Positions 45,607 through 55,600 of a stretch of DNA of 64,000 nt are shown one piece after another; the stretch's first letter is position 1, and each line of letters begins with the position of its first letter. The translations under genes were made by a program, and so were the position numbers. Source of the DNA: Nostoc sp. JL33 (GTDB lineage: Bacteria; Cyanobacteriota; Cyanobacteriia; Cyanobacteriales; Nostocaceae). Under the pieces are notes generated by a model. The model saw nothing but the letters and a program-made list of their open reading frames with translations. It did no database searches and was not told the origin of the DNA. The DNA lies in contig NZ_JABXKP010000012.1 of assembly GCF_017114985.1 (NCBI RefSeq), positions 1 to 64,000 on the forward strand, written 5' to 3'.

Positions 45607-46153
45607 AATAATTTAGATGGCGGCTGATTGGAAAATTTAAAAAATATTTTAGAATAAGGTAAAGAAGCTAATCAGCATTTAAGTTGCATAATCAAGGCGG
45701 GCAAGATGCCCACCCCACAAAATGTTGAAAATTTTTTAATATGCTTTCTTAGATGTGTTTTAGCTTACTAACTATGTAAAAAAACATCATCTATTAATCG
45801 GATTAGTTTAGCATTAATGTTTTTGCCCAAAAGTAACAGAAGATATTTTGTTCACTTCGTTCAAGTCAATCTACGATTCTTGCACTGAAATACGCCAAGA
45901 CGCATAAATGATATGCCAAAACGCATCATACCGAACTATCTGATGAACAAGAAGCAATGCTTCCTATCTATAGAGTATTATTGCTCAACTAATCTAGCTA
46001 ATCAAATATCAATAAACAAAAGATTAAGGTATGTTTAAAAGCAAGATTTAATCAGATATTAATCTGTTGTTTATTCATGCTTAACCATAAAAAATGTAAG
46101 TTATCTTAAGGCTGAAATTACAGCATAAAAGTATTCCTTTAATTAGAGGTAAT
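45607..46153. other. pst upstream region
   Basis: A 547-bp AT-rich stretch before pstS. It carries a small hairpin repeat (GGCGGGCAAGATGCCCACC near 45697-45716) and the four-repeat Pho box near the pstS end (46047-46087). Nothing else that looks like a gene was seen. Confidence 0.6.
46047..46087 (+). promoter_or_regulatory. Pho box (four 8-bp repeats, 11-bp period)
   Basis: Four direct repeats spaced exactly 11 bp: TTTAATCA (46047), ATTAATCT (46058), GTTTATTC (46069) and CTTAACCA (46080). The layout of 8-bp units with 3-bp spacers and the consensus (C/T)TTAA(C/T)C matches the cyanobacterial Pho box bound by the SphR/PhoB regulator under phosphate limitation. It lies 67 bp before the pstS start codon. 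The third unit is the weakest. Confidence 0.85.
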
Positions 46154-47197
46154 ATGATTTTTTCGACTACCATCTTGAATCGTGTCATTGCTACTTCAGT
46201 GATGGCAACTTCTGTTGCACTTAGTCCATTTTTTGGTGCGATCGCACAAGCTGAAACTCTCAATGGTGCAGGAGCAACTTTTCCGGCTCCACTTTACGAA
46301 CGCTATGCTCGTGAAGTGAAAAAGAAATATCCCGACTTGAAAATTAACTACCAAGCAATTGGTAGCGGCGGCGGTATTCGTCAAGTCATCGCTGGAACAG
46401 TTGACTTTGGTGGTAGTGATGCTGCAATGAAAGATGATGAAATTGCTAAAGTTAAGAACGGTGTAATCTTAGTACCTACAGCAGGCGGTGCCGTTTCTGT
46501 TGTTTACAATCTTCCTGGCGTTAATAATCTTAAATTGTCCCGCGCTACACTACCAGCAATTTTCTCAGGTCAAATTACCAAATGGGATGACCAAAAAATT
46601 AAAGCTGATAATCCGGGCGTAAATCTACCAAATCAATCAATTAAATTTGTTGTTCGCGCTGATGGTAGCGGTACAACTTTCATTTTCACCAATCACTTGA
46701 GTGCTACCAGTGGTTATTTTAAAGGCAGAGTTGGAACTAACACTGCTCCCAAATGGACTTTGCCAAACGTCCTCAAAGGTAAAGGCAATCCAGGCGTAGC
46801 TGCCTTAGTATCTCGTACTTCCGGTTCTATTGGTTATGTAGAATATAGCTACGCTGTCCAAAATAACCTGAAATCAGCACTGGTACAAAATAAGAAAGGA
46901 GAATTTGTTGCTCCTTCTTTAGAATCTGCAAATGCAGCTTTGTCAACTGTGAATTTCCCTGAAAACTATCGCGTTTTCGTAGGAGAACCAGCACAGGGTT
47001 ATCCAATTGTAGGTCTTACTTGGATGATGGTTTACAAACAGTATGCTAATGCTTCCAAAGCTGATGCTGTCAAGAAATGGATTAATTGGGTATTGAAAGA
47101 TGGTCAACAATATAACGATGACCTCAACTACACCAAAATTCCATCTGATGTGGTAAATCGGGTGCTTCAGACAGTAAATAGCTCTGTCAAGCCTTAA
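46154..47197 (+). CDS. pstS: phosphate ABC transporter, substrate-binding protein
   Basis: A 347-aa periplasmic phosphate-binding protein. A signal peptide (about residues 1-33, ending IAQA) precedes LNGAGATFPAPLYERY, which is the conserved start of mature PstS. Other family blocks are INYQAIGSGGGIRQVIAGTVDFGGSDA, the phosphate-binding RADGSGTTFIFTNHL, and GYPIVGLTWMMVYKQ. It is the first gene of pstS-pstC-pstA-pstB and sits directly behind a Pho box, so it should be induced in phosphate starvation. The 242-bp gap to pstC holds two strong hairpins. Confidence 0.97.
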   Translation: MIFSTTILNRVIATSVMATSVALSPFFGAIAQAETLNGAGATFPAPLYERYAREVKKKYPDLKINYQAIGSGGGIRQVIAGTVDFGGSDAAMKDDEIAKVKNGVILVPTAGGAVSVVYNLPGVNNLKLSRATLPAIFSGQITKWDDQKIKADNPGVNLPNQSIKFVVRADGSGTTFIFTNHLSATSGYFKGRVGTNTAPKWTLPNVLKGKGNPGVAALVSRTSGSIGYVEYSYAVQNNLKSALVQNKKGEFVAPSLESANAALSTVNFPENYRVFVGEPAQGYPIVGLTWMMVYKQYANASKADAVKKWINWVLKDGQQYNDDLNYTKIPSDVVNRVLQTVNSSVKP

Positions 47198-47217
47198 TTT
47201 GGAATCTTACCGAAAGA

Positions 47218-47357
47218 GTGCTGAGTAAAAAACAATAATTGCAGTTATCGGTTGAGTGAGGTACAAAGAACCCCACCCCCAACCCCCTCCCCGCAAGCGA
47301 GGAGGGGGCTATGATGTACCTCATGTGATTAGGAAACCCTATAATTTCACTCAGCAC
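47218..47357. repeat. palindromic element between pstS and pstC
   Basis: A 140-bp segment bounded by short inverted repeats GTGCTGAGT (47218-47226) and ACTCAGCAC (47349-47357), with an inner GC-rich hairpin CCCCCTCC ... GGAGGGGG (47285-47308). The hairpin core resembles other C-rich Nostoc repeats. It may be an inserted small element. Confidence 0.55.
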
Positions 47358-47376
47358 TGATGAATACTTTCCTCTC

Positions 47377-47409
47377 CTAATAGAGTGAATTAACAACTCA
47401 CTCTATTAG
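47377..47409 (+). promoter_or_regulatory. 12-bp perfect stem-loop before pstC
   Basis: CTAATAGAGTGA (47377-47388) pairs perfectly with TCACTCTATTAG (47398-47409) around a 9-nt loop, ending 30 nt before the pstC ATG. There is no T-run on the plus strand, so it is more likely a 3'-stabilising hairpin for pstS mRNA or a translational element than a terminator. Confidence 0.6.
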
Positions 47410-47439
47410 TAATAAAAAAATCTATTTTATTGATTTGTA

Positions 47440-48441
47440 ATGGCAAATTCATCTGAACCAGCCGACAGAAATTCATCAAATAATTCAAATCTAGGCGATG
47501 AAAATTTCAATTTAACAGCTATCGGCGGCACAAATTTATGGTTTGACCAAGGTTTTACATGGCTAGTATACTTTTTTGCCGTGATTACTGTTGCAGTGCT
47601 ATTTGTGATGAGTTGGGTAATTTCACACGAGGCTCTGCCAGCCATTAAACAGTTTGGACTGGGGTTTTTGTGGGATCAAGATTGGGATACAGGTAATCAG
47701 ATTTTTGGTGCATTACCCTATATTTATGGAAGTTTGGTGAGTAGTGCGATCGCTATTTTATTGGCTGTCCCAGTGGGGATAGCAGTAGCCTTAGTCACGA
47801 GTGAAAATTTCTTACCTTCATCGTTACGAACAACCTTAGCATTTGTTGTTGAATTAATTGCAGCAATTCCCAGTGTCATTATTGGTTTGTGGGCGATTTT
47901 TGTTTTTATTCCAGTTCTAGAACCTCTACAAAAGTTGCTCTCCAGCACTTTGAAATGGATACCCCTGTTTAATACAGAAGACCCTTCTGGGACTAATATG
48001 TTGACTGCTGGAATTATTCTAGCCATCATGATTTTGCCGACAATGGCAGCAATTACTCGTGATGTCTTAATGGCTATTCCTAAAGAATTACGTAGCGCAT
48101 CTATGGCTTTGGGTGGCACCCGTTGGGAAACAATTTTTCGAGTCTTATTACCAGCTGGATTTTCTGGAATGGTGAGTGCAGCAATGCTGTCCTTAGGACG
48201 TGCTTTGGGCGAAACAATGGCTGTGACTATGGTAATTGGTAACTCGGCTCAAATCAGTGCTTCTTTACTCGCTCCAGGTTATACAATTCCCTCTGTATTA
48301 GCTAATGAATTTGCGGAAGCTGAACCGGGATTGCATATAGGCGCTCTCAGTTATTTGGCATTGATTTTGTTTGGCGTAACTTTAGCTGTGAATATTGGCG
48401 CTGTACTTTTGGTGAAGTGGGTTGGCAGGAAAAATAAATAA
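47440..48441 (+). CDS. pstC: phosphate ABC transporter permease PstC
   Basis: A 333-aa inner-membrane permease with about six membrane segments after a polar N-terminus of 40 residues. Family marks are GFLWDQDWDTGNQIFGALPYIYGSLVSS, AAIPSVIIGLWAIFVFIP and the EAA-type loop with ALGGTRWETIFRVLLPAGFSGMVSA, followed by ALGETMAVTMVIGN. It works with PstA as the membrane pore for phosphate. Second gene of the pst operon. Confidence 0.96.
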   Translation: MANSSEPADRNSSNNSNLGDENFNLTAIGGTNLWFDQGFTWLVYFFAVITVAVLFVMSWVISHEALPAIKQFGLGFLWDQDWDTGNQIFGALPYIYGSLVSSAIAILLAVPVGIAVALVTSENFLPSSLRTTLAFVVELIAAIPSVIIGLWAIFVFIPVLEPLQKLLSSTLKWIPLFNTEDPSGTNMLTAGIILAIMILPTMAAITRDVLMAIPKELRSASMALGGTRWETIFRVLLPAGFSGMVSAAMLSLGRALGETMAVTMVIGNSAQISASLLAPGYTIPSVLANEFAEAEPGLHIGALSYLALILFGVTLAVNIGAVLLVKWVGRKNK

Positions 48442-48521
48442 TCCTATTTCAGTTTAATGTTGCCATAAATATTTCCATTTCAATGTAGTAAGACATTTAT
48501 TAATCAAAATTTGTAAAAAAT

Positions 48522-49400
48522 ATGAGTGGTTCCATCCAGTCTGAAACTGATGAATTGGCGATAGAATTATGCAGTCCTCTGCCAACAGAGCGAGTAATAT
48601 TTACTTATGCAATGAATGCGATCGCCTTTGGTTTGACAGGTTTAGCACTGATTCCTTTATTATCAATTTTGTGGGAAATTCTCGTCCGGGGAATATCTGG
48701 GCTGAAATCAGATATGTTTGTCAAAGCAGTGATTGACAATGGCTTTGGCAATGCCATACTGGGAACCATAATCATGGTATTAATTGGTGGTATATTGAGC
48801 ATTCCCACAGGGATAATGACAGGAATTTTCTTGGCAGAATTTAGTCAAACCAACCCAATTACTGGGGTAGTTCGTTTTATCAGCAGTATTCTTACAGGCG
48901 TGCCTTCAATTGTTGTAGGCGTATTCGCTTACGGTGTGATAGTTTTGGTAACTAAAGGATTTAGTGCGATCGCAGGTGGTTTTGCTTTAGCCGTAATTAT
49001 GCTACCTGTGATTATACTGACAACAGAAGAATCCTTAAAACTTATTCCCATATCTCAACGGCTTGCCTCGGCTGCTTTAGGCGGAACTCGCTTCCAAACT
49101 ATTTTTCGCATCGTTGTAACTGCTGCAATTCCCGGAATTACTACAGGCATTTTATTAGCTGTAGCTCGTGCTGCTGGTGAAACAGCACCCTTAATTTTTA
49201 CTGCCTTATTTAGTCTAGATTGGTCAGAAGGATTCTTAAGTCCAACAGCTTCCTTACCAGTATTAATTTTTAACCTCTACAACGACCCCGACCCGGAAAA
49301 AAGCCAATTAGTATGGACTACTTCTATAGTTCTACTTGGCTTAATTTTATGTGTCAGTATTCTCTCTCGCTTAGTTATTAGACAGAGAAGAATAAACTAA
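48522..49400 (+). CDS. pstA: phosphate ABC transporter permease PstA
   Basis: A 292-aa permease with six membrane segments. Recognised blocks are [31 protein letters not shown], the [17 protein letters not shown] segment, and the EAA-type loop [28 protein letters not shown] with [13 protein letters not shown]. It lies 80 bp after pstC and 37 bp before the pstB ATG on the same strand. Confidence 0.96.
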   Translation: MSGSIQSETDELAIELCSPLPTERVIFTYAMNAIAFGLTGLALIPLLSILWEILVRGISGLKSDMFVKAVIDNGFGNAILGTIIMVLIGGILSIPTGIMTGIFLAEFSQTNPITGVVRFISSILTGVPSIVVGVFAYGVIVLVTKGFSAIAGGFALAVIMLPVIILTTEESLKLIPISQRLASAALGGTRFQTIFRIVVTAAIPGITTGILLAVARAAGETAPLIFTALFSLDWSEGFLSPTASLPVLIFNLYNDPDPEKSQLVWTTSIVLLGLILCVSILSRLVIRQRRIN

Positions 49401-49437
49401 AAATAAATTTTTGTGTTGTTTCGCACCTTGGGCAAGT

Positions 49438-50217
49438 ATGAATAACCTAATTCCAGCTATCAAAGTTAAAAATATCAGCTTTTACTATGGCACAATCAAG
49501 GCGATCGAAGGGGTATCAATAGATATTTGTCAGAATCAAGTAACCGCAATTATTGGCCCTAGTGGTTGTGGTAAATCTACTTTTATCAAAATTCTTAATC
49601 GGATTAGCGAATTAGAAGGGCCTGTGAAAGTTGAAGGAGATGTAGAATTTTTTGGTCAGAATATTTATGCTCCTCGTGTCAACATCAATCGCTTACGTCG
49701 CCAAATTGGTATGGTGTTTCAAAAACCGAATCCTTTTCCCCTGAGTATTTACGAAAATGTTGCCTACGGTATGAGGATAGCAGGCAGGTATTCCAAAGTA
49801 GAATTAGATGAAATTGTCGAATCTGCACTTCACAGTGCAGCTCTTTGGAATGAAGTCAAAGATAAGTTGGATAAATCCGGTTTAGGGCTTTCTGGTGGTC
49901 AACAACAAAGATTATGTATTGCCCGTGCTTTAGCAGTCAAGCCGAAAGTTCTGCTGATGGATGAGCCTTGCTCGGCTCTTGACCCGATCGCTACGATGAA
50001 AGTTGAGGAACTGCTCCATAGTTTGAAGTCTCAGTTGACAATTGCGATCGTTACCCACAATATGCAGCAAGCCGCTCGCGTCTCTGATTTTACGGCTTTC
50101 TTCAGCACCGATGAAAGTCGGATTGGTCAAATGGTTGAATTTGGCGCTACAGAGCAAATCTTTAACAACCCACTAGATCCCCGCACCCGCGACTACATTT
50201 CAGGGCGTTTCGGTTAA
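49438..50217 (+). CDS. pstB: phosphate ABC transporter ATPase PstB
   Basis: A 259-aa ATPase from the ATG at 49438 ([18 protein letters not shown]); an in-frame TTG at 49411 would add nine residues that do not fit the family. It carries Walker [10 protein letters not shown], the Q-loop [19 protein letters not shown], the signature [15 protein letters not shown], Walker [16 protein letters not shown] and the H-loop [14 protein letters not shown]. It powers phosphate uptake through PstCA. The operon lacks an adjacent phoU. Confidence 0.97.
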   Translation: MNNLIPAIKVKNISFYYGTIKAIEGVSIDICQNQVTAIIGPSGCGKSTFIKILNRISELEGPVKVEGDVEFFGQNIYAPRVNINRLRRQIGMVFQKPNPFPLSIYENVAYGMRIAGRYSKVELDEIVESALHSAALWNEVKDKLDKSGLGLSGGQQQRLCIARALAVKPKVLLMDEPCSALDPIATMKVEELLHSLKSQLTIAIVTHNMQQAARVSDFTAFFSTDESRIGQMVEFGATEQIFNNPLDPRTRDYISGRFG

Positions 50218-50529
50218 GGTATGTCCTAGCGTGGCTTAATAATTTTTGTCGTACATTTACAATAGACATCTCCAAAAATTAAATATGCGTTATTTAGAAC
50301 CCTTGTAGAAACGTAGCATTGCTACGTCTCTACATTCTTTTTCACTCCTATGTCTAATGATCTACCAGAACAGACTAAACCTGAAATTTCCACTATCCTG
50401 TTCAACAAACCTTGAACTAAAATTCAAGTCTATCTCTATCCCTCTCCGCCTCGGAGAGGGACGGTTTTACGTAGTAAAACCTTCTTAGAGGTCTTTTTAA
50501 GTTGTTCAGAGAAACAAATAGGTTCGTCC
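50218..50529. other. intergenic region with MITE family 2 copy 2
   Basis: Includes the MITE-like element 50263-50356 and, further on, the hairpin CCCTCTCCGCCTCGGAGAGGG (about 50441-50461) followed by GGTTTTACGTAGTAAAACC, another palindrome. No gene was seen. Confidence 0.6.
50263..50356. mobile_element. MITE-like element, family 2 copy 2
   Basis: A 94-bp diverged copy of 27106-27203 in the opposite orientation. Shared segments include ATTAAATATGCGTTAT, AGAACCCTTG, CGTAGCATTGCTACGTC and the right end CCTATGTCTA. The left terminal repeat is partly eroded (TAGACATCTCC instead of TAGACATAGGCG). Confidence 0.78.
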
Positions 50530-50994
50530 ATGAAAAAGCTGATCCAGCGTATTAAGAGATTGTTCAAACGTATCTTCAAGAGGTTTGCATCCAATTCTCA
50601 GCAGACATCGCCCTTAATAAATTCTCACCCGTTAGAAACTTCTATTCCCAGTGTTTCTCCCAGATGGGAGTCTGGTTTGGTGCTTGTGTGTTCACAATGT
50701 GCAAACGAGCGATCAAATAGTTTTCATCCAACTAGCAGAAGCTCAACGGCTTCGGAAGACTTAGAGAATTGGTTGAAATCTCGTTTAAAATTTGAGGGAT
50801 TGTGGGGTGAATTTCGGGTCGTTAGCAGCAGTTGTTTAGGAGTTTGTCCGAAATCCGGCATTACTGTCGTTATTGTAAGTAATGGAAGTGGCGGTAATAG
50901 TCCATGCTTAATTGTAAATCCTCGGAGCGATGTCTACGACGGGCTACGCCTACGCGAACTTCTATACTCACGTATCAAACAGAATAAAGGATGA
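50530..50994 (+). CDS. thioredoxin-like [2Fe-2S] ferredoxin-family protein
   Basis: A 154-aa protein with a basic N-terminus (KKLIQRIKRLFKRIFKRF, amphipathic) and a C-terminal thioredoxin-like ferredoxin domain (about 55-150). The four Cys expected for a [2Fe-2S] cluster are in VLVCSQCANE and SSSCLGVCPKSGITVVIV. Such proteins are electron carriers or cobalt/sucrase-like ferredoxins; the partner is unknown. The last 22 codons pass through a common dispersed repeat (GCGATGTCTACGACGGGCTA), so the C-terminus may be repeat-derived. Confidence 0.75.
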   Translation: MKKLIQRIKRLFKRIFKRFASNSQQTSPLINSHPLETSIPSVSPRWESGLVLVCSQCANERSNSFHPTSRSSTASEDLENWLKSRLKFEGLWGEFRVVSSSCLGVCPKSGITVVIVSNGSGGNSPCLIVNPRSDVYDGLRLRELLYSRIKQNKG

Positions 50995-51098
50995 TTTTAC
51001 AGCTTTGCCAACACTTAGATTGGGATATATTTTCACTAAATTATTGAATACTAAACTGTGTTTTGTCTCGCACTATAATTCGGTAAGTAGCAAAGAAA

Positions 51099-51135
51099 AA
51101 AGGAGTGAATATTTGAATTCACCCCTTACCATTTT
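51099..51135. terminator. candidate bidirectional terminator
   Basis: AAGGAGTGAAT and ATTCACCCCTT form an imperfect stem around a short loop, followed by a T-rich stretch on the plus strand (CATTTTTTTC) and preceded by an A-run, which would be T on the minus strand. It lies between the convergent ferredoxin-like gene and the SnoaL-like gene. Confidence 0.55.
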
Positions 51136-51217
51136 TTTCTTACCTTTTTCCCAGACCATAAGGGAACTGAAGAATACTTATCCAAACCTATTAGTGGCAT
51201 TCATGTCTGAGCGACTA

Positions 51218-51892
51218 CTACTTTAAGTGAGGTATCTTTGGTCTTACCAAAGTAGTCGATGAATTAGCAGTTCGGGAATTAGTGGTTGAGGAATTAGTGC
51301 TTGAAGAATCAGTATTCGGAGAACTGAGGTTCAAGAAATCGATTAGTTTAAGGGTACGATTACGAATTTTCCAGCGCCCATTTATGTTGACAACTTTATC
51401 TTCATAAGTACCATTAGCGACATCAATGCTGGTTTCAGAACGTTTGTGAGTCGCATGAAGGTAAGAGGTCATCCTTGCTTGATTATTTTGAACTGAAATG
51501 TTTATCGTACCCATTAAATGTTGGGTAGCTTGATATCCATTTCCTTGGAATACTGAATAGACAAAATCTGCCCAAGAATCTGTCCCATAACTTGTTTGAG
51601 TTGCCCCATCAGGAAAAATAGCAGTGAGGACTGCATCTTGAGTAAAACAATCCCGATAAATACTCTTTCCCTCTAGGAGATTTCCTCTACCAATAGCATC
51701 AGTTCCCAGCGCGTAACAGGATGTTAATTTTTGAATTTCTAATTCCGCGTTGGGTTGAGTTGCACTTGCTACCTCAAACCTACCTCCAATAAACAGCACA
51801 AAAGTGACTGCAAGCACAATCAAAGTTATACGATTTAACAGAAACGAGATAGCCTTTGAAACTATTCGCCCATTTTCTCTTTTTTTTTCCAC
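51218..51892 (-). CDS. SnoaL/NTF2-like protein with membrane anchor
   Basis: A 224-aa protein with an N-terminal membrane segment or signal (about residues 18-42, ITLIVLAVTFVLFIGG). Residues 50-190 form an NTF2-like/SnoaL-like alpha+beta fold: ELEIQKLTSCYALGTDAI, YRDCFTQDAVLTAIFPDG, QATQHLMGTINISVQNNQARMTSYLHATH and TYEDKVVNINGRWKIRNRTLK. The tail is Ser/Thr/Asn-rich low complexity (about 196-216). Relatives include small-molecule binding and isomerase-like proteins; activity cannot be predicted. It would sit outside the cytoplasmic membrane. Confidence 0.72.
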   Translation of the reverse strand: MEKKRENGRIVSKAISFLLNRITLIVLAVTFVLFIGGRFEVASATQPNAELEIQKLTSCYALGTDAIGRGNLLEGKSIYRDCFTQDAVLTAIFPDGATQTSYGTDSWADFVYSVFQGNGYQATQHLMGTINISVQNNQARMTSYLHATHKRSETSIDVANGTYEDKVVNINGRWKIRNRTLKLIDFLNLSSPNTDSSSTNSSTTNSRTANSSTTLVRPKIPHLK

Positions 51893-52297
51893 AGGATAGC
51901 CACCTTAATTTTTACGATTTTCGCATCTTATAACTTGCTGTAAACTCACATTTTTGCTGAAGATTTTAGCTCATTAAAACAGGCTAAACTTATTACAGGT
52001 AAAGCTAGATTTTACGTGCGCTTTCAGACAAAAAGCTGATTTTTTAGAAAATTACGAAGCTAGTACAAGAGTTGAACTATATAATCATTTATAACAGGTA
52101 ATTATTAAGTTTGTAAGTGGTAAACTCAACTATTTGTGTATTGATTTGATTAAGTAGTGAAATTAGCGGTTATATACTTTTCTTAACTATCCAATAATCT
52201 TTATTTTTCCGATTTACGCAACTAAAATATAATTGCTATGAAATAATAGGTTTAGCAGAAAATAATTTTCCTTCTAATAGACAAATACGCTTGGTGT

Positions 52298-52457
52298 TAT
52301 AGCAGTCCTAAATCATTTGTGAAAATTTCTGTTGATTCTTCTCTCTGTGTCGCGCCAGTTGCTACAAGTCGGGGAACCGCAAGGGCGCACTGGCTTCTCT
52401 GCGCCTGGAGTGGTTCGATTAAAAAGTAATTTTCACAACTCAAATAGGATTGCTATA
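52298..52457. mobile_element. 160-bp MITE-like element, family 3
   Basis: Terminal inverted repeats of 30 bp agree at 25 positions: the left end starts TATAGCAGTCCTA and ends TTGTGAAAATT (52298-52327), and the right end is AATTTTCACAACTC to GATTGCTATA (52428-52457). TA at both ends fits an IS630/mariner-type target. The interior (about 52335-52425) holds a different GC-rich repeat with GCGCCAGT and GCGCACTGGC arms, suggesting nested insertion. Confidence 0.75.
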
Positions 52458-52475
52458 GCCATAAAAACCTTAACC

Positions 52476-52570
52476 TGCGTAGGTTGAGGAACGAAACCCA
52501 ACAATTAACACTTGATGTTGGGTTTCACTTCCCTACGGGGCGTTGTTCGCGTTCGTTCAACCCAAGCGTA
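52476..52570. repeat. long imperfect palindrome
   Basis: TGCGTAGGTTGAGG and ACGAAACCCAAC on the left are mirrored by GTTGGGTTTC and GTTCAACCCAAGCGTA on the right, with a small extra segment in the right arm. It resembles the common Nostoc hairpin repeat built on GTTGGGTTTCGTT. Confidence 0.65.
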
Positions 52571-52635
52571 TTATCTGATAGACACTGTACGCGAAATTAC
52601 GTATCGCTTTGCTAACGCGCCTCTGCTATGAAATA

Positions 52636-55600
52636 TTATTCTCCCAAAATAGGAATTGAAATTATAAATTGTGTTCCTTGTCCCAAGACGGATTCACAAA
52701 TCAAACTTCCACCATGATTTTCTACTATAATTTGCCGACTAATAGATAATCCTAATCCCGTACCTTTTCCGACGCCTTTAGTAGTAAATAGATTCTCAAA
52801 AATGCAGCCTTTAACTTCTTCTGTCATTCCTTTAGCATTATCTTGAATCTTAATCACCACATTTTCATCCTCTAATATATTAGTTTCAATATTAATAATA
52901 GTAGGATATTTTTCTTCAATTTCTAGAAAACTACGACCGATATTTCCTTCTTCTAAAGCATCAATTGCATTTGCAATAATATTCATAAACACCTGATTCA
53001 ATTGTCCCAAATAGCATTTTACTAAGGGGATATCTGCATAATGTTTCATTATTTGAATGGCGGGACGATTATGATCAGCTTTCAGACGATGCTGTAAAAT
53101 CAGCAAAGTACTATCAATGCCTTCATGGATATTAGCTAACACTTTAGAAGTAGTATCAGCACGAGAGAAAGTACGGAGGGAAGTACTAATGTTACGAATG
53201 CGTTGTGTCCCCACTGTCATGCCATCAATCATTTTCGGTAAATCTTTTAGCAGGAAATCTATATCTATTTCTTCGGCTTTTTCTTCAATTTCAGCGCCAG
53301 GATTTGGGAATTTTTCTCGATAAAGTTGCAGATAGTCTATTAAATCAGTCACGACATCTTTTGCTTGGACAATACTACCTGTAATAAAACCAATAGGATT
53401 GTTTATTTCGTGTGCTACACCTGCAACTAAATTCCCCAGAGAAGACATTTTCTCGCTTTGGATAATTTGTAGTTGTGCCTCTTGTAAATCTTTTATTGAC
53501 TGTTCTAATTCTCTCGATTTGTCTTGTTCCCTTGTGTACAAGCAAGCATTTTCTATCGCAATAGCCATTTGAGAAACTAAAACTTTTAATACTTCTACCC
53601 TTTCTGGCACAAAAGCCCCTGATGATAGCTTATTTTCTAAATAAATAATGCCCGTAAGCTGTGATTGGTAAATAATAGGCAAGCAAAAAATTGATTTTGT
53701 TTGAGATTCCTGAATATAAATATCAAAGTTAAAAGGTTCTGTAATTATCGCATCATTTAATACAAGATATTGCTGAGTCCGAAAAACATAATTAATCACA
53801 GAGAGCGGTAAATCCTGATAGGTTTCAACAGGAATAGAGCGTAAAACTGTCACTACATCGTCAGCAGTATTTCCAGAAGCTTCGATATATAGTTGATTAT
53901 CTTTAAGTAGGAGTAGTACTGCTTTTTGTGCCGCAGTGTTTTCTAGTAAAATTTTGATTAGCTTGCCCAACAAATTTTCCAAAACGATTTCATTGGTAAT
54001 CGCTTGCGAAAACTTTATGAATGAATTAAAATCTAAAAAATCGCTCAAACTGCTATTGGTAGTCGTGGTAGTAGTAAGGTGAATTGTATCTATTTTTGAA
54101 GTAGTAGTTTCTATAGTAGTAGTTTGTCCTACTAGAAAAGTATGCTTTGATTCTAAGTGTTTAACTTTAGCGATCGCACCCCAACGAATATAGGCATAAT
54201 AGGCTTTAGTTATATAAGTTTGATGAATTAACTCTTTACCTAGAGATTGATAAAATTTTCCTGCTAACTCATAGGCTAAAGCTTCTTCTTGGAGAAAACC
54301 ATTTTGTTGAGATTTTGCAATAGAGTTTTCATAGTAGTCCATTGCTTCAAGCTTTTGACCCAAAACCTGATAGCGTTCTGCCTCTACAAGATAAAATCTG
54401 TGTAAGTGATTAGCTGGAGCATGAGTAGCCCAGAGTTCCATATGCTGCTGATTAGCTTGGACTTTTTCCAGAATAGCTTGCTTCTCAGACTCTTTAGCAG
54501 TATGATAGATTGCCAAGTGGGCTAAAGAATCATAAAAATAGAACAGTGGAACAACAAATAACCCTGTAACACCACCTAAAGATTTTTCTGCGATCGCAGC
54601 ATTTTCTACAGCTTTAAAATACTCCCCAAATATATAAGAGAGCATTAGTTTATTAACAAATAAATGGTTAATTGTGTAAAGATCATTTACTTGCTGATGA
54701 ATTGGCAGCATACTTTGCTCGTCGTAGGCTTCTCCAATTAAACAGTCCACATTTTCAAAATTTCCTTTCAAGTTTAAAACTGTTTGTAAATATACTAGGT
54801 TCCAAGTTAAAGCTACTTGTTGCTTGATTTTTTTTAGCGATTCACAGTAAGCTATCAGTTCTTTTTCTAAAACCCAAAGTTCCTTACCGAGCCAAAATGA
54901 ATGATAGGGATAAATGTAACCACAATAGCCAGCATATTCTAAATCTCCAGTTTCCAGACCACTAGAATACCCTGCCATTGCTGATGTTAATGTCTCTCTA
55001 ACATGCTCTTTCCAATGCATAACATGAGCGCTAACAACTGTCAGAATCTTAGCCTTAAGTTCTTGAGAATCAAATTGTGACACCAGACTTGAAGCCAGTT
55101 TACCAAATTCATAGCCAGAATCAATTTCTCCTTGAACTCCACAAAGAAGTAATCCATAAAGACTATAACCATAGGCAGATACAGCTGTATTCCCATACTT
55201 TAAGGACAAATTGACCATTTTACAGACAATGATTGGCATCATTGCAGGAGCAGTTTGAAAAGCCGCAGGGAGAACTCCCATTAAAATTCTCATCGCTGCA
55301 ATCTTATTAAGATCAGTCATTAATGGTAAGTTAATTAAATCTGCGTAGACGCGCAGTGGCTTGTCGTTAGACATCGCTTTACCTTTCAAAGAAGTAGAAA
55401 TTTCATCCATCCCCTGCTGAATATCAGTTGATGTCGGTTCATTTGGAAAACTTATTCCTAACAATTGCAGAATTGATACTGCTATTTTGATCGCTTCCAA
55501 TTGTTTACTTTGAATTATAGAAGCGATAATCTGTACTTCATAGACTTTCACTTTATCTAAAAGGGTTGTGGCTTGTTGCTGCACCACCTCAGCCCATTGC

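Larger units (their letters stand above)
51893..52635. other. 743-bp intergenic region with MITE and palindromes
   Basis: The part near 51900-52290 is AT-rich and holds the promoter side of the SnoaL-like gene. Then follow a MITE (52298-52457) and a long imperfect palindrome (52476-52570) with GAAACCCAAC/GTTGGGTTTC at its centre. No coding region is supported. Confidence 0.6.

Noticed and set aside
49411-49437. TTG at 49411 as the pstB start
   Set aside because: The nine added residues (Cys-rich) do not fit PstB; the ATG at 49438 gives the family N-terminus.
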